Shown piece after piece: positions 27,114 to 36,581 of a DNA stretch of 64,000 nucleotides. The notes under the pieces are model-generated. The model was not told where the DNA came from. It did not search any database and worked only from the letters and a program-made list of their open reading frames with translations. The first letter of the stretch is position 1. Each line of letters opens with the position of its first letter. A program made the translations under genes and the position numbers. This DNA comes from Bifidobacterium angulatum DSM 20098 = JCM 7096 (GTDB lineage Bacteria > Actinomycetota > Actinomycetes > Actinomycetales > Bifidobacteriaceae), in the NCBI RefSeq assembly GCF_001025155.1, contig NZ_AP012322.1:1736001-1800000 (forward strand). Reading direction: 5' to 3'.

Positions 27114-29296
27114 AAGCCATCATCCGACTGTTCGCAGGCGACGTGCGCCGCCTGACCAGCAACATCGTCTCCATCATCATCGTGATCGGCCTGACAGTGA
27201 TCCCTGGACTGTTCACCTGGTTCAACATCGCAGCCAGCTGGGACCCGTTCTCCAACATGAAGAACTTGAAATTCGCCGTCGCCAGCACCGACGAAGGCTA
27301 CCGCTCCGACCTGCTCCCGGTGAAAATCACCGTGGGAGACCAGGTGCTGAACGCCCTGCGCGCCAACTCGGAACTCGACTGGACGTTCACCAACGAGCAT
27401 GACGCGATCGAAGGCACGAAATCCGGCAAATACTATGCCGCCATCGTGATTCCGAAAACCTTCAGCAAAACCATGCTGACGTTCTTCTCGTCCAACGCAA
27501 GCAACGTCAAAATCCGCTACTACACCAACGAGAAAACCAACGCGCTGACCCCGAACCTCACCAATCAGGGCGCAAGCCAGGTGAGCACGCAGATCAACCA
27601 GATGTTCGTCACCACGCTGACCAGCACCGCGCTGTCGCTCGCCTCGCAGCTCTCCCGCGACCTGTCGTCGCCGAAAGCGACCACCGCGTTGAACAACTTC
27701 ACCGCAAACGTGGAAACACTGGCCGGCACATTGCAGGATTCCTCCAGCACCATCAGCGATTTCAGCGCGCTCACCACATCCGCATCAACACTGCTGACCA
27801 GCTCTAGCGCACTACTGCACAACATCTCCCAATCCGGCAAGGACGCAAGCAGCCAATTGCAATCGGCGAAACAAAGCGCCGGCGACCTGGCAGGAGCGCT
27901 GAACACCAGCACCACCGCACTGGCGACCGCACTGCGCAGCAGCGCCTCAAGCTACAGCGCCGTCTCGGATTCAGCCGACAAACTGGTCGCCGATTCAGGC
28001 AAGCAGATGGCCGACACCGCACAACTGCTCACCACACAAGCCGGGCACGTCAGCGAACAAGCGAAGCAATACCAGACCATCCGCAACACCCTGGCCGCAC
28101 TGGAACCGCAGATTCCCAGCGCCAACAAACCGGCATTCGACGCACTGCTCGGCCAACTGGACTCGGCGATCGCCACGCAGCACAAGCTGACGGCAAGCCT
28201 GAACAAAGCCGCCAGCGACATAACCACGAAAAAAGACGCGGCAAGCAGCCACAACACGCAGATCAAATCCCTGGCATCCCAAGCGCAGCAAACCATAAAC
28301 GGCATCTCCACCGATTTCGACACAACCATCAGACCGCAGCTGAACACCATCGCGCAATCGGTCAGCAACGCCGCCAGCGCGCTGACCAGCGGCAAAACCG
28401 CACTGCAATCCGCCGTAGGCAATGTGGACGAAACCACCGCACAGGCGCAGCAAACCCTCGCCAGCGTGAAGGAATCGCTTGACAAAACGGCGTCCAAACT
28501 CGCCGCAACCGGCACCAAGCTCAGCGAGTTCACCACCAAACTCGACGACGCGCTGCACAGTTCCGACCTGGACGAGGTCAAGAAGCTACTGGGATCCGAC
28601 GCGGACACGCTGGCCGCAACCATCGCCGCACCGGTAACGCTCAAACGCACCGCGGTGTTCCCCGTCGCACAGTTCGGTTCGGCGCTCGCGCCGCTGTACG
28701 TGATCATTCCGCTATGGGTAGGCGCCCTGCTGATGGGTGTAACGCTGAAAACCACGGTTTCGCGCCGCACCCGCAAGGAACTAGGCGATCCAAGACCACA
28801 CCAGCTGTTCCTCGGCCACTACGGCGTGTTCGCACTGATCGCGCTCTTGCAAAGCACGTTCTCGGCGGGCGGCTCCCTGCTGTTCATGCACGTGCAGGCC
28901 GTGCACCCCTGGCTGTTCATGCTTACCGGATGGGTAAGCTCGCTGGTGTTCTCGTTCTTCGTGTACACCATGGTGGTGAGCTTCGGTAATGTAGGCAAGG
29001 CCATCGGCGTGCTCATGCTCATCATGCAGATCTCCGGGTCGAACGCGGCATACCCGCTGCAGATGCTGCCCTCGTGGCTCAGCTCGATCAGCCCGTTCCT
29101 GCCGGCCACCCATGCGGTGACCGCATTGCGCGCTTCGATCGCCGGCATCTACAACATGGATTACTGGAAGGCGATCGGCGCACTGCTGCTGTTCATTCTG
29201 CCACTGCTGCTGATCGGACTGGTGCTGCGCAAGCCGTTGATCACGTTCAACCAGTGGTACGTCGCGAACATGGAAAGCACCAAACTAATCGCGTAA
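27110..29296 (+). CDS. second YhgE/Pip family membrane protein
   Basis: 728 aa, same architecture as its upstream partner: start FAGDVRRLTSNIVSIIIVIGL, domain with VIPKTFSKTM, a long Ala/Ser/Gln-rich stalk (~190-490), and 6 C-terminal helices. Sequence identity to the partner is limited, so this is an old paralogous pair rather than a recent duplication. ATGA overlap with the upstream gene implies translational coupling and near-equal amounts. Its export or adhesion role is unknown. Confidence 0.85.
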   Translation: MKAIIRLFAGDVRRLTSNIVSIIIVIGLTVIPGLFTWFNIAASWDPFSNMKNLKFAVASTDEGYRSDLLPVKITVGDQVLNALRANSELDWTFTNEHDAIEGTKSGKYYAAIVIPKTFSKTMLTFFSSNASNVKIRYYTNEKTNALTPNLTNQGASQVSTQINQMFVTTLTSTALSLASQLSRDLSSPKATTALNNFTANVETLAGTLQDSSSTISDFSALTTSASTLLTSSSALLHNISQSGKDASSQLQSAKQSAGDLAGALNTSTTALATALRSSASSYSAVSDSADKLVADSGKQMADTAQLLTTQAGHVSEQAKQYQTIRNTLAALEPQIPSANKPAFDALLGQLDSAIATQHKLTASLNKAASDITTKKDAASSHNTQIKSLASQAQQTINGISTDFDTTIRPQLNTIAQSVSNAASALTSGKTALQSAVGNVDETTAQAQQTLASVKESLDKTASKLAATGTKLSEFTTKLDDALHSSDLDEVKKLLGSDADTLAATIAAPVTLKRTAVFPVAQFGSALAPLYVIIPLWVGALLMGVTLKTTVSRRTRKELGDPRPHQLFLGHYGVFALIALLQSTFSAGGSLLFMHVQAVHPWLFMLTGWVSSLVFSFFVYTMVVSFGNVGKAIGVLMLIMQISGSNAAYPLQMLPSWLSSISPFLPATHAVTALRASIAGIYNMDYWKAIGALLLFILPLLLIGLVLRKPLITFNQWYVANMESTKLIA

Positions 29297-29344
29297 ATCC
29301 CAAGTTGCGGTAGCATGATCGCGATAAGAGAGAAGACACAAGCC

Positions 29345-30031
29345 ATGACCATTGCAATGAAAGTAACGCAGGCGGCCGCCTCGCGCGCGGCCCGCATGCG
29401 GGAGGCAACCGACCGTAAAATCATGCAGGCGACGCTGCAGATCGCCACATCGCGCGGCATCGGCGCCGTAACCATCGAAGAGGTGGCACGGCGCTCCGGC
29501 GTGGCGAAAACCACGATCTACCGCCGCTACCGCAATACCGGTGACCTGCTGCATAAGATCCAGATCGAGACCAGCAGCACCTTCGAAGTGGACGACCTGA
29601 CCCCCACGCGCAGCGACCTGCACTGCTTGCTGGACCGCGTGGCCGCGGCCTTCAATGGCGAGATCGGTCTCAAAGCCGTGGGATTGGTGCTGAGTTCGGA
29701 CAACGATTATGTCAAGGGCCTGGCGAATCAGGTGATCGCGCCGGCCGAACAGCGATTCTACGATTACACTCGCCGTGGCGTGGAGGCGGGGGTCTTCAAG
29801 CACGGACTCGATACGGAGTTTCTGTTCAGCACGGTGCTGGGATCGATGCTGGCCTACAAGGCGCTGCAGGAGAGGCAGGCCGGCGTCAAACCTGCCGAAA
29901 TCGATGCCGATAAGACCGGTACTGCGAATATGCCCGGTGTCAGCAGTGATGCTGGTGCCGACAGCACCAACGACGCCGGAACATGGGCCGACCATATGAC
30001 GAATCTGCTTTGGCCGGCTTTGGCCGCCTAG
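29345..30031 (+). CDS. TetR family regulator of the YhgE pair
   Basis: 228 aa. HTH near residues 25-70 (KIMQATLQIATSRGIG, then VTIEEVARRSGVAKTTIYRRY). The C-terminal half is a TetR ligand domain with a long Ala/Asp/Thr-rich tail. It lies 48 nt behind the second YhgE gene in the same direction, so it is probably co-transcribed and autoregulates through the palindrome at 24516. The start at 29345 is chosen over 29315; 29360 is also possible. Confidence 0.85.
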   Translation: MTIAMKVTQAAASRAARMREATDRKIMQATLQIATSRGIGAVTIEEVARRSGVAKTTIYRRYRNTGDLLHKIQIETSSTFEVDDLTPTRSDLHCLLDRVAAAFNGEIGLKAVGLVLSSDNDYVKGLANQVIAPAEQRFYDYTRRGVEAGVFKHGLDTEFLFSTVLGSMLAYKALQERQAGVKPAEIDADKTGTANMPGVSSDAGADSTNDAGTWADHMTNLLWPALAA

Positions 30032-30080
30032 GCTTTCCCGCCGTCACTCCCAACTACCCTCCAGCCGTCTTCCCATCATT

Positions 30081-30272
30081 CTTCTCAAACTACCGACGCT
30101 CACATGCCCCTCACCGTCGGTGGTTTGGGAAGAGTCAGTTAGGCCGTCGCGTGACATGCTCGACACACTCAAGGCCGTTCGGCCAAGCCTACGGTCTCAC
30201 ATGCCACACGACGGCCTCCCCTCCCAAACTATCGACGCTCACACGCCCCTCACCGTCGGTAGTTTGGAAAGA
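30081..30272. repeat. composite palindromic intergenic element (three hairpins)
   Basis: Hairpin A (30081-30134) and hairpin B (30221-30272) share the sequence AAACTAYCGACGCTCACA...CACCGTCGGT and are near copies of each other. Between them, 30141-30217 is a third hairpin with arms AGGCCGTCG/CGACGGCCT and a core (CGACACACTCAAGGCCGTTC...AAGCCTACGGTC) found again at 35738 and 53757. It sits between convergent genes. Confidence 0.8.
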
Positions 30273-30273
30273 G

Positions 30274-30828
30274 TCAGGATGCCGAAGGAACTGAGGCTTC
30301 CTGACGAGCCACCTCCAGGGCTTTGTTGAATGCTTCGGAGGTCCAGCTGGCTCCGGCTATCTTGTCTATTTTCAGCCCTTTGAGCGGTTTGCCGTCCACT
30401 ACGCCGTTGATTGCGTTGGCGAATGCGGTCTGGTGCTTTTTGGAGATCGAGGTGAACGGGTGGCCGACGATGTCCACGTTCTCGATGTTTCCCTGTTTTA
30501 TGGTGAGTTTCACGTCGATGGTGTCTTCGCCGACCGGTCCGTACTGGCCGTTGATCTTGTAGGTGCCGTCGGCGTAGTTGCCGGTGTCCTTGTTATCGGA
30601 TTTCGTGGAGTTCGGGTCATCGGCATGGTTCTTGACGGTATCGTCCGATGAACCCGACGAACCGGAATCCTTCTGCGACTCTTCTTCCTGGGATTGCACG
30701 CTTTCGCCAGAATTGCCGGCATATTCGTCGTTCATCGGCGTGGCTTTGGGTTCACCGCACGCGGTCAGCAATGCGAGCCCCGCCGCGGTCAGCGCAACCG
30801 CCTTCACCGCATCCTGCTTGTTGGGCAT
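30274..30828 (-). CDS. FMN-binding domain lipoprotein
   Basis: 184 aa. The lipobox LLTAC ends a signal peptide (ALTAAGLALLTACG), so the protein is a membrane-anchored lipoprotein. A Ser/Asp-rich linker is followed by an FMN-binding domain (DGTYKINGQYGPVGEDTIDV). The DKIAGASWTS motif fits the ApbE flavinylation consensus D-x-x-x-G-A-S/T, so FMN would be attached through the Ser. It is last in the iron operon, where Campylobacter has thioredoxin-like proteins, which suggests electron transfer. I took the ATG at 30828. Confidence 0.75.
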   Translation of the reverse strand: MPNKQDAVKAVALTAAGLALLTACGEPKATPMNDEYAGNSGESVQSQEEESQKDSGSSGSSDDTVKNHADDPNSTKSDNKDTGNYADGTYKINGQYGPVGEDTIDVKLTIKQGNIENVDIVGHPFTSISKKHQTAFANAINGVVDGKPLKGLKIDKIAGASWTSEAFNKALEVARQEASVPSAS

Positions 30829-30879
30829 ACGTCTCCTTTCCTGTCGGTTATGTGGCCTGATGCTCCGCACCAAGCATTG

Positions 30880-31680
30880 TTATGCTTCGGAACCGCCTGT
30901 TTTGGCGGATTTGGTCGGATCGGCGAAGTCGATGGCCGTCTCGCCATGCTGCGCGCCTTCAGCCACAGAACCGGTGAACGCCGGCTTGCCGCCCGCGGCC
31001 TCATAGGCTTTACGCGCTTCCTCATCGTTCCATTTCTCCCCTACCAGTACACCGTGGTTGAGCATGATCTCACGCTGGGCGCAACTGGCGACCAGCGCAT
31101 CGTGCGTCACCACGATGATCGTCGTGCCTTGCTCATGCAGCTGGCGGAACAGGTCGAGCACGATCTTCTCGTTCTTCTCGTCCAGATTGCCAGTGGGCTC
31201 GTCGGCCAGGATGATCTTCGGGCAGTTGATCAGCGCTCGCGCAATGCATACGCGCTGCTGTTCGCCACCGGACAGCTGGCTGGGCAGGTGGTGCGCTCGA
31301 TCTTTCAATCCCACGCGTTCCAACGCTTCCAGCGCCTGCTGTTCGTTGACCACGGAATGGTAGTACTGCGCCACCATCACGTTTTCCACGGCCGTCAGGT
31401 GCGGCACTAGGTAGAACTTCTGGAACACCAGGCCGATCATATTCTTGCGCACGTCGGCCAGCTGCCTGGCGTTGAGGTCTTCCAGCTTGCGGCCTTCGAG
31501 TTTCACGGAACCTTTGGTGGGGCTGTCCATACAGCCGATCATGTTCATCAGCGTGGTTTTGCCGGAGCCGGATGAGCCGACGATGGCGAGCCATTGGCCT
31601 TGCGGCACGGTGAGATTGAGATCGTCTACGGCGTGCAGTTCGCCGTAGATCTTGCAGATGTGGTCAAGTTCAAGCAGCAT
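30880..31680 (-). CDS. ABC transporter ATP-binding protein (MacB/LolD type)
   Basis: 266 aa. Walker [14 protein letters not shown]-loop [11 protein letters not shown], signature LSGGEQQRV, Walker [14 protein letters not shown]-loop VTHD. A ~45-residue extension follows the domain. It pairs with the two FtsX-type permeases just upstream in the operon. Proteins of this type often power mechanotransmission rather than transport. Confidence 0.88.
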   Translation of the reverse strand: MLLELDHICKIYGELHAVDDLNLTVPQGQWLAIVGSSGSGKTTLMNMIGCMDSPTKGSVKLEGRKLEDLNARQLADVRKNMIGLVFQKFYLVPHLTAVENVMVAQYYHSVVNEQQALEALERVGLKDRAHHLPSQLSGGEQQRVCIARALINCPKIILADEPTGNLDEKNEKIVLDLFRQLHEQGTTIIVVTHDALVASCAQREIMLNHGVLVGEKWNDEEARKAYEAAGGKPAFTGSVAEGAQHGETAIDFADPTKSAKTGGSEA

Positions 31681-31744
31681 TGATTTTCCTTAGTTCAAGC
31701 GGTGTCGGATGGTTGCGTGAGCCGGTGGCGTGGGAATGCCCGTC

Positions 31745-33013
31745 TCATTCTTCGCGCAGCACGATGGCCGGGTCGATGCGCGTGGCACGGCGGACCGGCG
31801 AAACGGAGGCGAGGACGGCGATCAGCACGCTCAGTACGAGCGATGCCAAGCCGAGTGGCCAGTTGAAGCCGATGGCCCGATCGAACACCATCTGGCATAG
31901 CACACGTGCCAGCAGGTAGCCAAGCGCCGTGCCAAGCAGTCCGCCGACCAGACCGTAGATCGCGGATTCCACATAGAACTCGGTGCCGATGGCCTGAGCG
32001 GATGCGCCAAGCGCCTTGCGTAGGCCGATCTCGTTGCGACGCTGCGAAACGATCGAACCGATCGTGGTGCCCACGCCGACCAACGTCAATACCAGTACCA
32101 CCAGCGATACGATCCAGAACAATGTTTGCAGCATGGTGATGATGCGCGTATCGGATGCGGTGATCTTGGTGACGGCCTGCGCTTTCACGCCGGTGTTCGG
32201 ATTGGCGTTCAGGGATTTCACGATGGCGTCCAGATCGGGGCCGACCGCGTTGACGGAATATTCAATCACGTCCGCGCCGCGACGGGAGCCGGCGAGTTTG
32301 GCCACATCGGCGTTCACGGCGTACACGATCTCATCCTCGTTGCCGCCGGTATCCACGATGCCTGCCACGCGGAATTCGGTGCCGCCGGTTTCCATAATGC
32401 TGGACGATACGCGACCATCCTGTTTGACGTCGCTCCCGCTTGCCCCAAGCGCCCCCGACGTATCCGACGCACCGCCATTGTCGGAGGCGCGGTAACCGAT
32501 GGTGATGCGCGAACCGATTTTCACACCGAGCGCATCGGCCACATCACGCCCGAGCATCACGTTGCCGGCGCTCGGCCAGCTGCCGGTGACATTCCAATGC
32601 CGGTTCAGCGCCTTCACGCTTGCGGAGTCAATGCCCGCCAATGTGTAGGGCGCGGAGTTGATGCGCACGCTTTCATACCGGTATGCGGCGGATTTCGCAT
32701 CATGCTCGCCGGAAACCAGCGCGGTGATGTTCTTGACGTCGACGGTACCGATGCCAACGGATTTTTCCGTGGATTCGCGTGGGGTGACGATGAGGTTCGC
32801 ACCGTAGGCTCGCATTTCCTCATTCATCTGCTGTGGCACCGCAATGCAGACCGCGGCCAGGCAGAACAGGGTCGCAGCGCCTACAAGCACGGCGATCACA
32901 GCCATGATCGCGCGGGAGCGTCGACGGAACACCGCGCCCCACAGCATGGTGGCGAACATTTTCCGATTGGTCATCGTTGCACTGCTATTGCCGAATGTAC
33001 GATCAGCGACCAT
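31745..33013 (-). CDS. FtsX-type ABC permease (iron operon)
   Basis: 422 aa. One N-terminal helix (residues ~34-55), a ~210-residue extracytoplasmic MacB-like domain starting QMNEEMRAYGANLIVTP, then three C-terminal helices and the family ending RRATRIDPAIVLREE. The GGAGG-preceded ATG at 33013 lies within the end of the preceding permease (11-nt overlap). It probably forms a heterodimer with that permease. Confidence 0.88.
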   Translation of the reverse strand: MVADRTFGNSSATMTNRKMFATMLWGAVFRRRSRAIMAVIAVLVGAATLFCLAAVCIAVPQQMNEEMRAYGANLIVTPRESTEKSVGIGTVDVKNITALVSGEHDAKSAAYRYESVRINSAPYTLAGIDSASVKALNRHWNVTGSWPSAGNVMLGRDVADALGVKIGSRITIGYRASDNGGASDTSGALGASGSDVKQDGRVSSSIMETGGTEFRVAGIVDTGGNEDEIVYAVNADVAKLAGSRRGADVIEYSVNAVGPDLDAIVKSLNANPNTGVKAQAVTKITASDTRIITMLQTLFWIVSLVVLVLTLVGVGTTIGSIVSQRRNEIGLRKALGASAQAIGTEFYVESAIYGLVGGLLGTALGYLLARVLCQMVFDRAIGFNWPLGLASLVLSVLIAVLASVSPVRRATRIDPAIVLREE

Positions 33014-34337
33014 GAAGCACCTCCGCCGGTTTTAGCCCGAGAATCGAACGAATGGATGAGAACGATGCCAACAGTATGGTGATGGCGAGCAGCACGAACA
33101 CCAGCACGAACACCATGGGGCGCATGGTGATGCCCGAACCGAACACCACATGCCCCACGATCTGTGCCATGCCGGATCCCAGCAATGCGCCGACCACGGC
33201 ACCAATCAGCGAGATTACAGCGGTTTCGGCCAGCATGAGGCGCGATACGGCGCCATCTGTCGCGCCAATGGCTTTGAGCAGCGCAAGCTCCGCACCACGT
33301 TCTCCGATCGCCGCGGCCATCAGATTCGCCACGGCAATCGCCGCCGCAACAAGCGAAAGCACGGTCATGAGCACCATCACCGCCTGGGTTTTCTGCAATA
33401 CGTCGCCTTGCAATGCCGCCACCTGACGCACCTGCTTGGCAACGGCGCCCGGGATCACTTCTTCGATCTGGTAGGCGATCGAACTTGGGTAGGCGGTGCA
33501 ATACCAGGTCTCCCACTCGTCCTGGGTGAGCGCGGCAGGGTTCTTGGCGGCTTTACGGGCAAGGTCGTTGTCTGGTGTGGTGAGCGCCTTGACTTCGATC
33601 TTGTCGACGGCATCCGGCAGGTCGGCAAGCTGCTGAGCCGCCGAGGAGGGGATGTACATGCCGTTGTCGTCGGAGTCGCCGGATTCGTAGATGCCGGTGA
33701 CCTGCACTTTCTGCGTGGTGCGCTGACCGGATGCCGTGGTCTTGTTCAAGGTGATCGTGTCGCCAACCCGCACGCCGAGCCTGCCGGCGAGCGTCTTGCC
33801 GACCATGCCTTGAGCACTGTCGTCTTTGGGCCAGCCGCCGTTGATCGTCCACCATGAGCGCATGCCGTTCATACCTGCCACGGTGGATTCGCCGGAATCC
33901 ATGTGCAGGGTTTTGGCGAACCATGTGCCCACAATCGGCACGTTCGCGGCCTTGCAGGTTTTCGATGCCGAGCCGGAGCAGTCGATGTCGGCATGGATGT
34001 TGAGTTCCGGGGCGAAATTCGTAATGTTGAACGCCCAGAAGATCGTCTTGATCTTGGGTGCATCCGATTCCTTGAGGAAGGTTGTCGGATCGGCGCTATC
34101 GGATTGCGCGGAGTCGCCGGTGTTGTACAGGTCGCTGACCACGGCGTCGGCCTTGGGCTGCACCACGATGTTCGAACCGTAGGTGGACAGTTCGGCGTTG
34201 AGTTTGTCGCCCACGTCGAATACCACGCCGAGCATGGCTACGCTCACCGCGGCGGACAGGCAGACGGTGACGGCGATGAGCAGTCGGCGTTTGAATTGCC
34301 GGCTGAACGATCGCATGATCATTCGTATGAAGAACAT
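33003..34337 (-). CDS. FtsX-type ABC permease (iron operon)
   Basis: 444 aa. N-terminal helix at residues 18-42, a large extracytoplasmic domain (AELSTYGSNIVVQPK onward) with a Cys pair (DCSGSASKTC) that could form a disulfide, three C-terminal helices and the ending ILGLKPAEVLHGR. AGGAG precedes the ATG. It lies 13 nt from the DUF2318 gene. Homologous permease pairs accompany ftr1-p19 in Campylobacter and uropathogenic E. coli. Confidence 0.88.
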   Translation of the reverse strand: MFFIRMIMRSFSRQFKRRLLIAVTVCLSAAVSVAMLGVVFDVGDKLNAELSTYGSNIVVQPKADAVVSDLYNTGDSAQSDSADPTTFLKESDAPKIKTIFWAFNITNFAPELNIHADIDCSGSASKTCKAANVPIVGTWFAKTLHMDSGESTVAGMNGMRSWWTINGGWPKDDSAQGMVGKTLAGRLGVRVGDTITLNKTTASGQRTTQKVQVTGIYESGDSDDNGMYIPSSAAQQLADLPDAVDKIEVKALTTPDNDLARKAAKNPAALTQDEWETWYCTAYPSSIAYQIEEVIPGAVAKQVRQVAALQGDVLQKTQAVMVLMTVLSLVAAAIAVANLMAAAIGERGAELALLKAIGATDGAVSRLMLAETAVISLIGAVVGALLGSGMAQIVGHVVFGSGITMRPMVFVLVFVLLAITILLASFSSIRSILGLKPAEVLHGR

Positions 34338-34350
34338 GACGGCTCCTCAC

Positions 34351-35622
34351 TTACTGGAAGTGCGCCGACAGGGCGTCGAGCACTGAGGTCTGGATGATGA
34401 TTGCGCCGGGTTTGACCTGATAGTCGAACGGTATGGGATTGCACCCGCCTTTGAAGCCGATGGTGGCGAGATTGATGGCCACATCGCATTTCTTGCAGAT
34501 GATCTTGCCGTCCTTCTCGTAGTAGCCCGCATCGCCGCAGTTTTCGCAGGCGTCGAGGCCGATGCCGTATGCGCCGCCGTTCTTCTTGATGATGATGAAG
34601 CGCATGACGGTGCCGTCTTTGGCTTTGTATTGGAAGCGGTGCAGGTGGCCGTCCGACACTTGGGCGAAGGTGATGGTGGCCACGCCGTTCTTCAGGGAAT
34701 ACTGTTCCGGTGGCGAAAGCGTAATGACTTTCTGCGTTTGCGCCACGCCGTAGGTGAGTGCCACGCTCACGCCGATGATGGCGACGAGACTCCATGCGCC
34801 AGCTGCCTTCGCCCGGCGCCCGAATGCCACGTGTGCACGCACGACAGCCTCATTGCTGCCGGCTGTGGGGGTAGTGAAGCCCTTGACGATGGATGCGATG
34901 GATGGAATGAGGAATACCACCGCCATGGCGATGGCCATGGCCCGCTGATGGTTGATGCACCATACGAGCAGCAGGAACAGTTCGGTCGGGAAGCTGATGA
35001 TGCGCTTGGATTGCAGGATCTGCGCAAGATCGGTGAAGTGCGTGGCGAAGAGCAGCGCGATCTGCAGCAATGCGGCAAGGGTGAACGACCAGTGCGGTGT
35101 GGTGGAACGCATGGTGCGGAAGATGCATGCGGCCACGATTGCGGTGGCTGCGCCGAGGGCAAAGCCGAGGGCGCGCAGCAACATATCGGAGGTGAAGACC
35201 GGGTCGCCCGGCTCTACGAAGATGGTGAGCCTGAGGATGACGTCGGGCAGTGCGCGGAAGGTAGTCGCTGCGATGGCGAGCGCCGTGACGGCGTTGGCGA
35301 TGTTGAGCCGCGCGGGGTGACTATGCCAGTGCGTGGTGATGGCCCGCGCACGTAGCACGATGATGAATGCCGCGATATCGAGGATGACGCAGCACCATAA
35401 TGTCGGATAGTTGATGAAGGTGCGCTGGTTGATCACTGCAGTGGCGCGGAGCGTAGCGAATACGACTGCGCCTACGAACCCGACGGTGAAGCCGGCAAGC
35501 CGCCAGTATCGGCTTACCGGCTTGTCACGCCCCTCGCCCACGGTGAGCATCACGTTGAGTGCCATGATCAGCAACGCCGGTGCGAGTGTTCCTTGAAGCA
35601 CCGTCACATACTGCAGTAGCAT
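34351..35622 (-). CDS. DUF2318 Fe-S membrane protein
   Basis: 423 aa. About 7-8 hydrophobic helices (residues 5-290) carry a C-terminal extracytoplasmic DUF2318 domain. Metal or Fe-S ligands are visible as CENC, CKKC and a later Cys in FKGGCNPIPF. In the Campylobacter and E. coli Ftr1-P19 systems the equivalent protein is thought to move electrons or metal across the membrane. AGAGGAA precedes the ATG at 35622. A 79-nt hairpin element separates it from the P19 gene. Confidence 0.85.
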   Translation of the reverse strand: MLLQYVTVLQGTLAPALLIMALNVMLTVGEGRDKPVSRYWRLAGFTVGFVGAVVFATLRATAVINQRTFINYPTLWCCVILDIAAFIIVLRARAITTHWHSHPARLNIANAVTALAIAATTFRALPDVILRLTIFVEPGDPVFTSDMLLRALGFALGAATAIVAACIFRTMRSTTPHWSFTLAALLQIALLFATHFTDLAQILQSKRIISFPTELFLLLVWCINHQRAMAIAMAVVFLIPSIASIVKGFTTPTAGSNEAVVRAHVAFGRRAKAAGAWSLVAIIGVSVALTYGVAQTQKVITLSPPEQYSLKNGVATITFAQVSDGHLHRFQYKAKDGTVMRFIIIKKNGGAYGIGLDACENCGDAGYYEKDGKIICKKCDVAINLATIGFKGGCNPIPFDYQVKPGAIIIQTSVLDALSAHFQ

Positions 35623-35737
35623 CGTTCCTCTTATCTATTCGTATGATTCGTATTCGATTCGATACAACATCGCAGGCACGACCGCGTCTTACGCTCCCAA
35701 CGGCCCGCACATCAACGCTCCCCGGAAAACGCCAGAG

Positions 35738-35816
35738 GCGGTTTCCCTATATGATGCTCGACCGTAAGCTTGGCCGAACGGCCTTGAGTGTGTCGAGCAT
35801 CATATAGGGAAACCGC
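35738..35816. repeat. 79-nt hairpin element inside the iron operon
   Basis: Perfect 25-bp arms (35738-35762 and 35792-35816; GCGGTTTCCCTATATGATGC...) enclose a core containing TTGGCCGAACGGCCTTGAG. Core and adjacent bases are the inverted copy of the 30158-30205 sequence, whereas the outer arms are different. It lies between P19 and the DUF2318 gene and may attenuate the operon. Confidence 0.9.
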
Positions 35817-35862
35817 AACAGGGTCACCTACATCTCACAAGAGTGGCAGATATATCCTTTTC

Positions 35863-36519
35863 TCACCATTCCTGCGGCGTGTAGTTCCAATCCGGGAAGG
35901 TCACTTCGAGCGGCTCGGTCCAGAAGCGACCGGTCACGCCGGTTTCCGGATCGACGTGCAGCATCCAGCCCTTCTTTTCCGGGGATTCGATCTTCAGCAC
36001 GAGCTTGTAGGCGCCGGCCTTGTCGAGCTTGACGTTGGCGCCGTAGTGCGGGCCGTCGGAGGCGTTCATCTGCATGAAGGTGCCGGAGCCGACGGACTCG
36101 TTGCTGGTCTTGTCGATGATGTCGTAGTTGACGGTGAGGTCGGGGACGAAGTCGCCCTTGCCGTAGCCGAGCTTGGTGCCTTCCTTGTTGGCGTGGATGT
36201 CGGCTTCGAGGTGGAAGCTCGCGTCTGCGGCTTTGAGGCCCATGCCGGAGGGTTCCATGTCAATGGGCTGGAAGTATACGGCGTTGACGGTCAGCGGGCC
36301 GACTTCCTGGTCGGAGTGCTTTTCATCGACCTGGATCTCTTCGAAGCCCTTGGAGTCGGACGCTGCGGAATCGTCCTTGGTTTCGGTGGTTTTGGAGGAC
36401 GAGTCGGCGCTCTTGGTGTTGGATGCGGAGTTGTTGGAGCTGCCGCATGCGGACATGGAGACTGCCATGGAGCCTGCCAGCAGGATGCCGAGCAGTGCGG
36501 CGATCTTCTTGTTCTTCAT
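35863..36519 (-). CDS. P19-type iron/copper-binding lipoprotein
   Basis: 218 aa. The signal peptide with lipobox SMSAC (residues 1-25) is followed by a Ser/Asp/Lys linker and a P19/Tp34 fold. Metal-ligand motifs are MEPSGMG and FHLEADIHA, typical of Cu- and Fe-binding P19. It delivers iron to the FTR1 permease encoded 62 nt upstream. The ATG at 36519 has AGAAAGAG upstream; longer frames have no signal peptide at the right place. Confidence 0.9.
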   Translation of the reverse strand: MKNKKIAALLGILLAGSMAVSMSACGSSNNSASNTKSADSSSKTTETKDDSAASDSKGFEEIQVDEKHSDQEVGPLTVNAVYFQPIDMEPSGMGLKAADASFHLEADIHANKEGTKLGYGKGDFVPDLTVNYDIIDKTSNESVGSGTFMQMNASDGPHYGANVKLDKAGAYKLVLKIESPEKKGWMLHVDPETGVTGRFWTEPLEVTFPDWNYTPQEW

Positions 36520-36581
36520 TGTTTCTCTTTCTTGTTGGAGGTATTCCGTTGGGAAATATCGGAAAATCTGGTGGTATGCGG

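Noticed and set aside
30081..30272. CRISPR array
   Set aside because: The repeated units are inverted hairpin pairs, only two copies, and without regular unique spacers.
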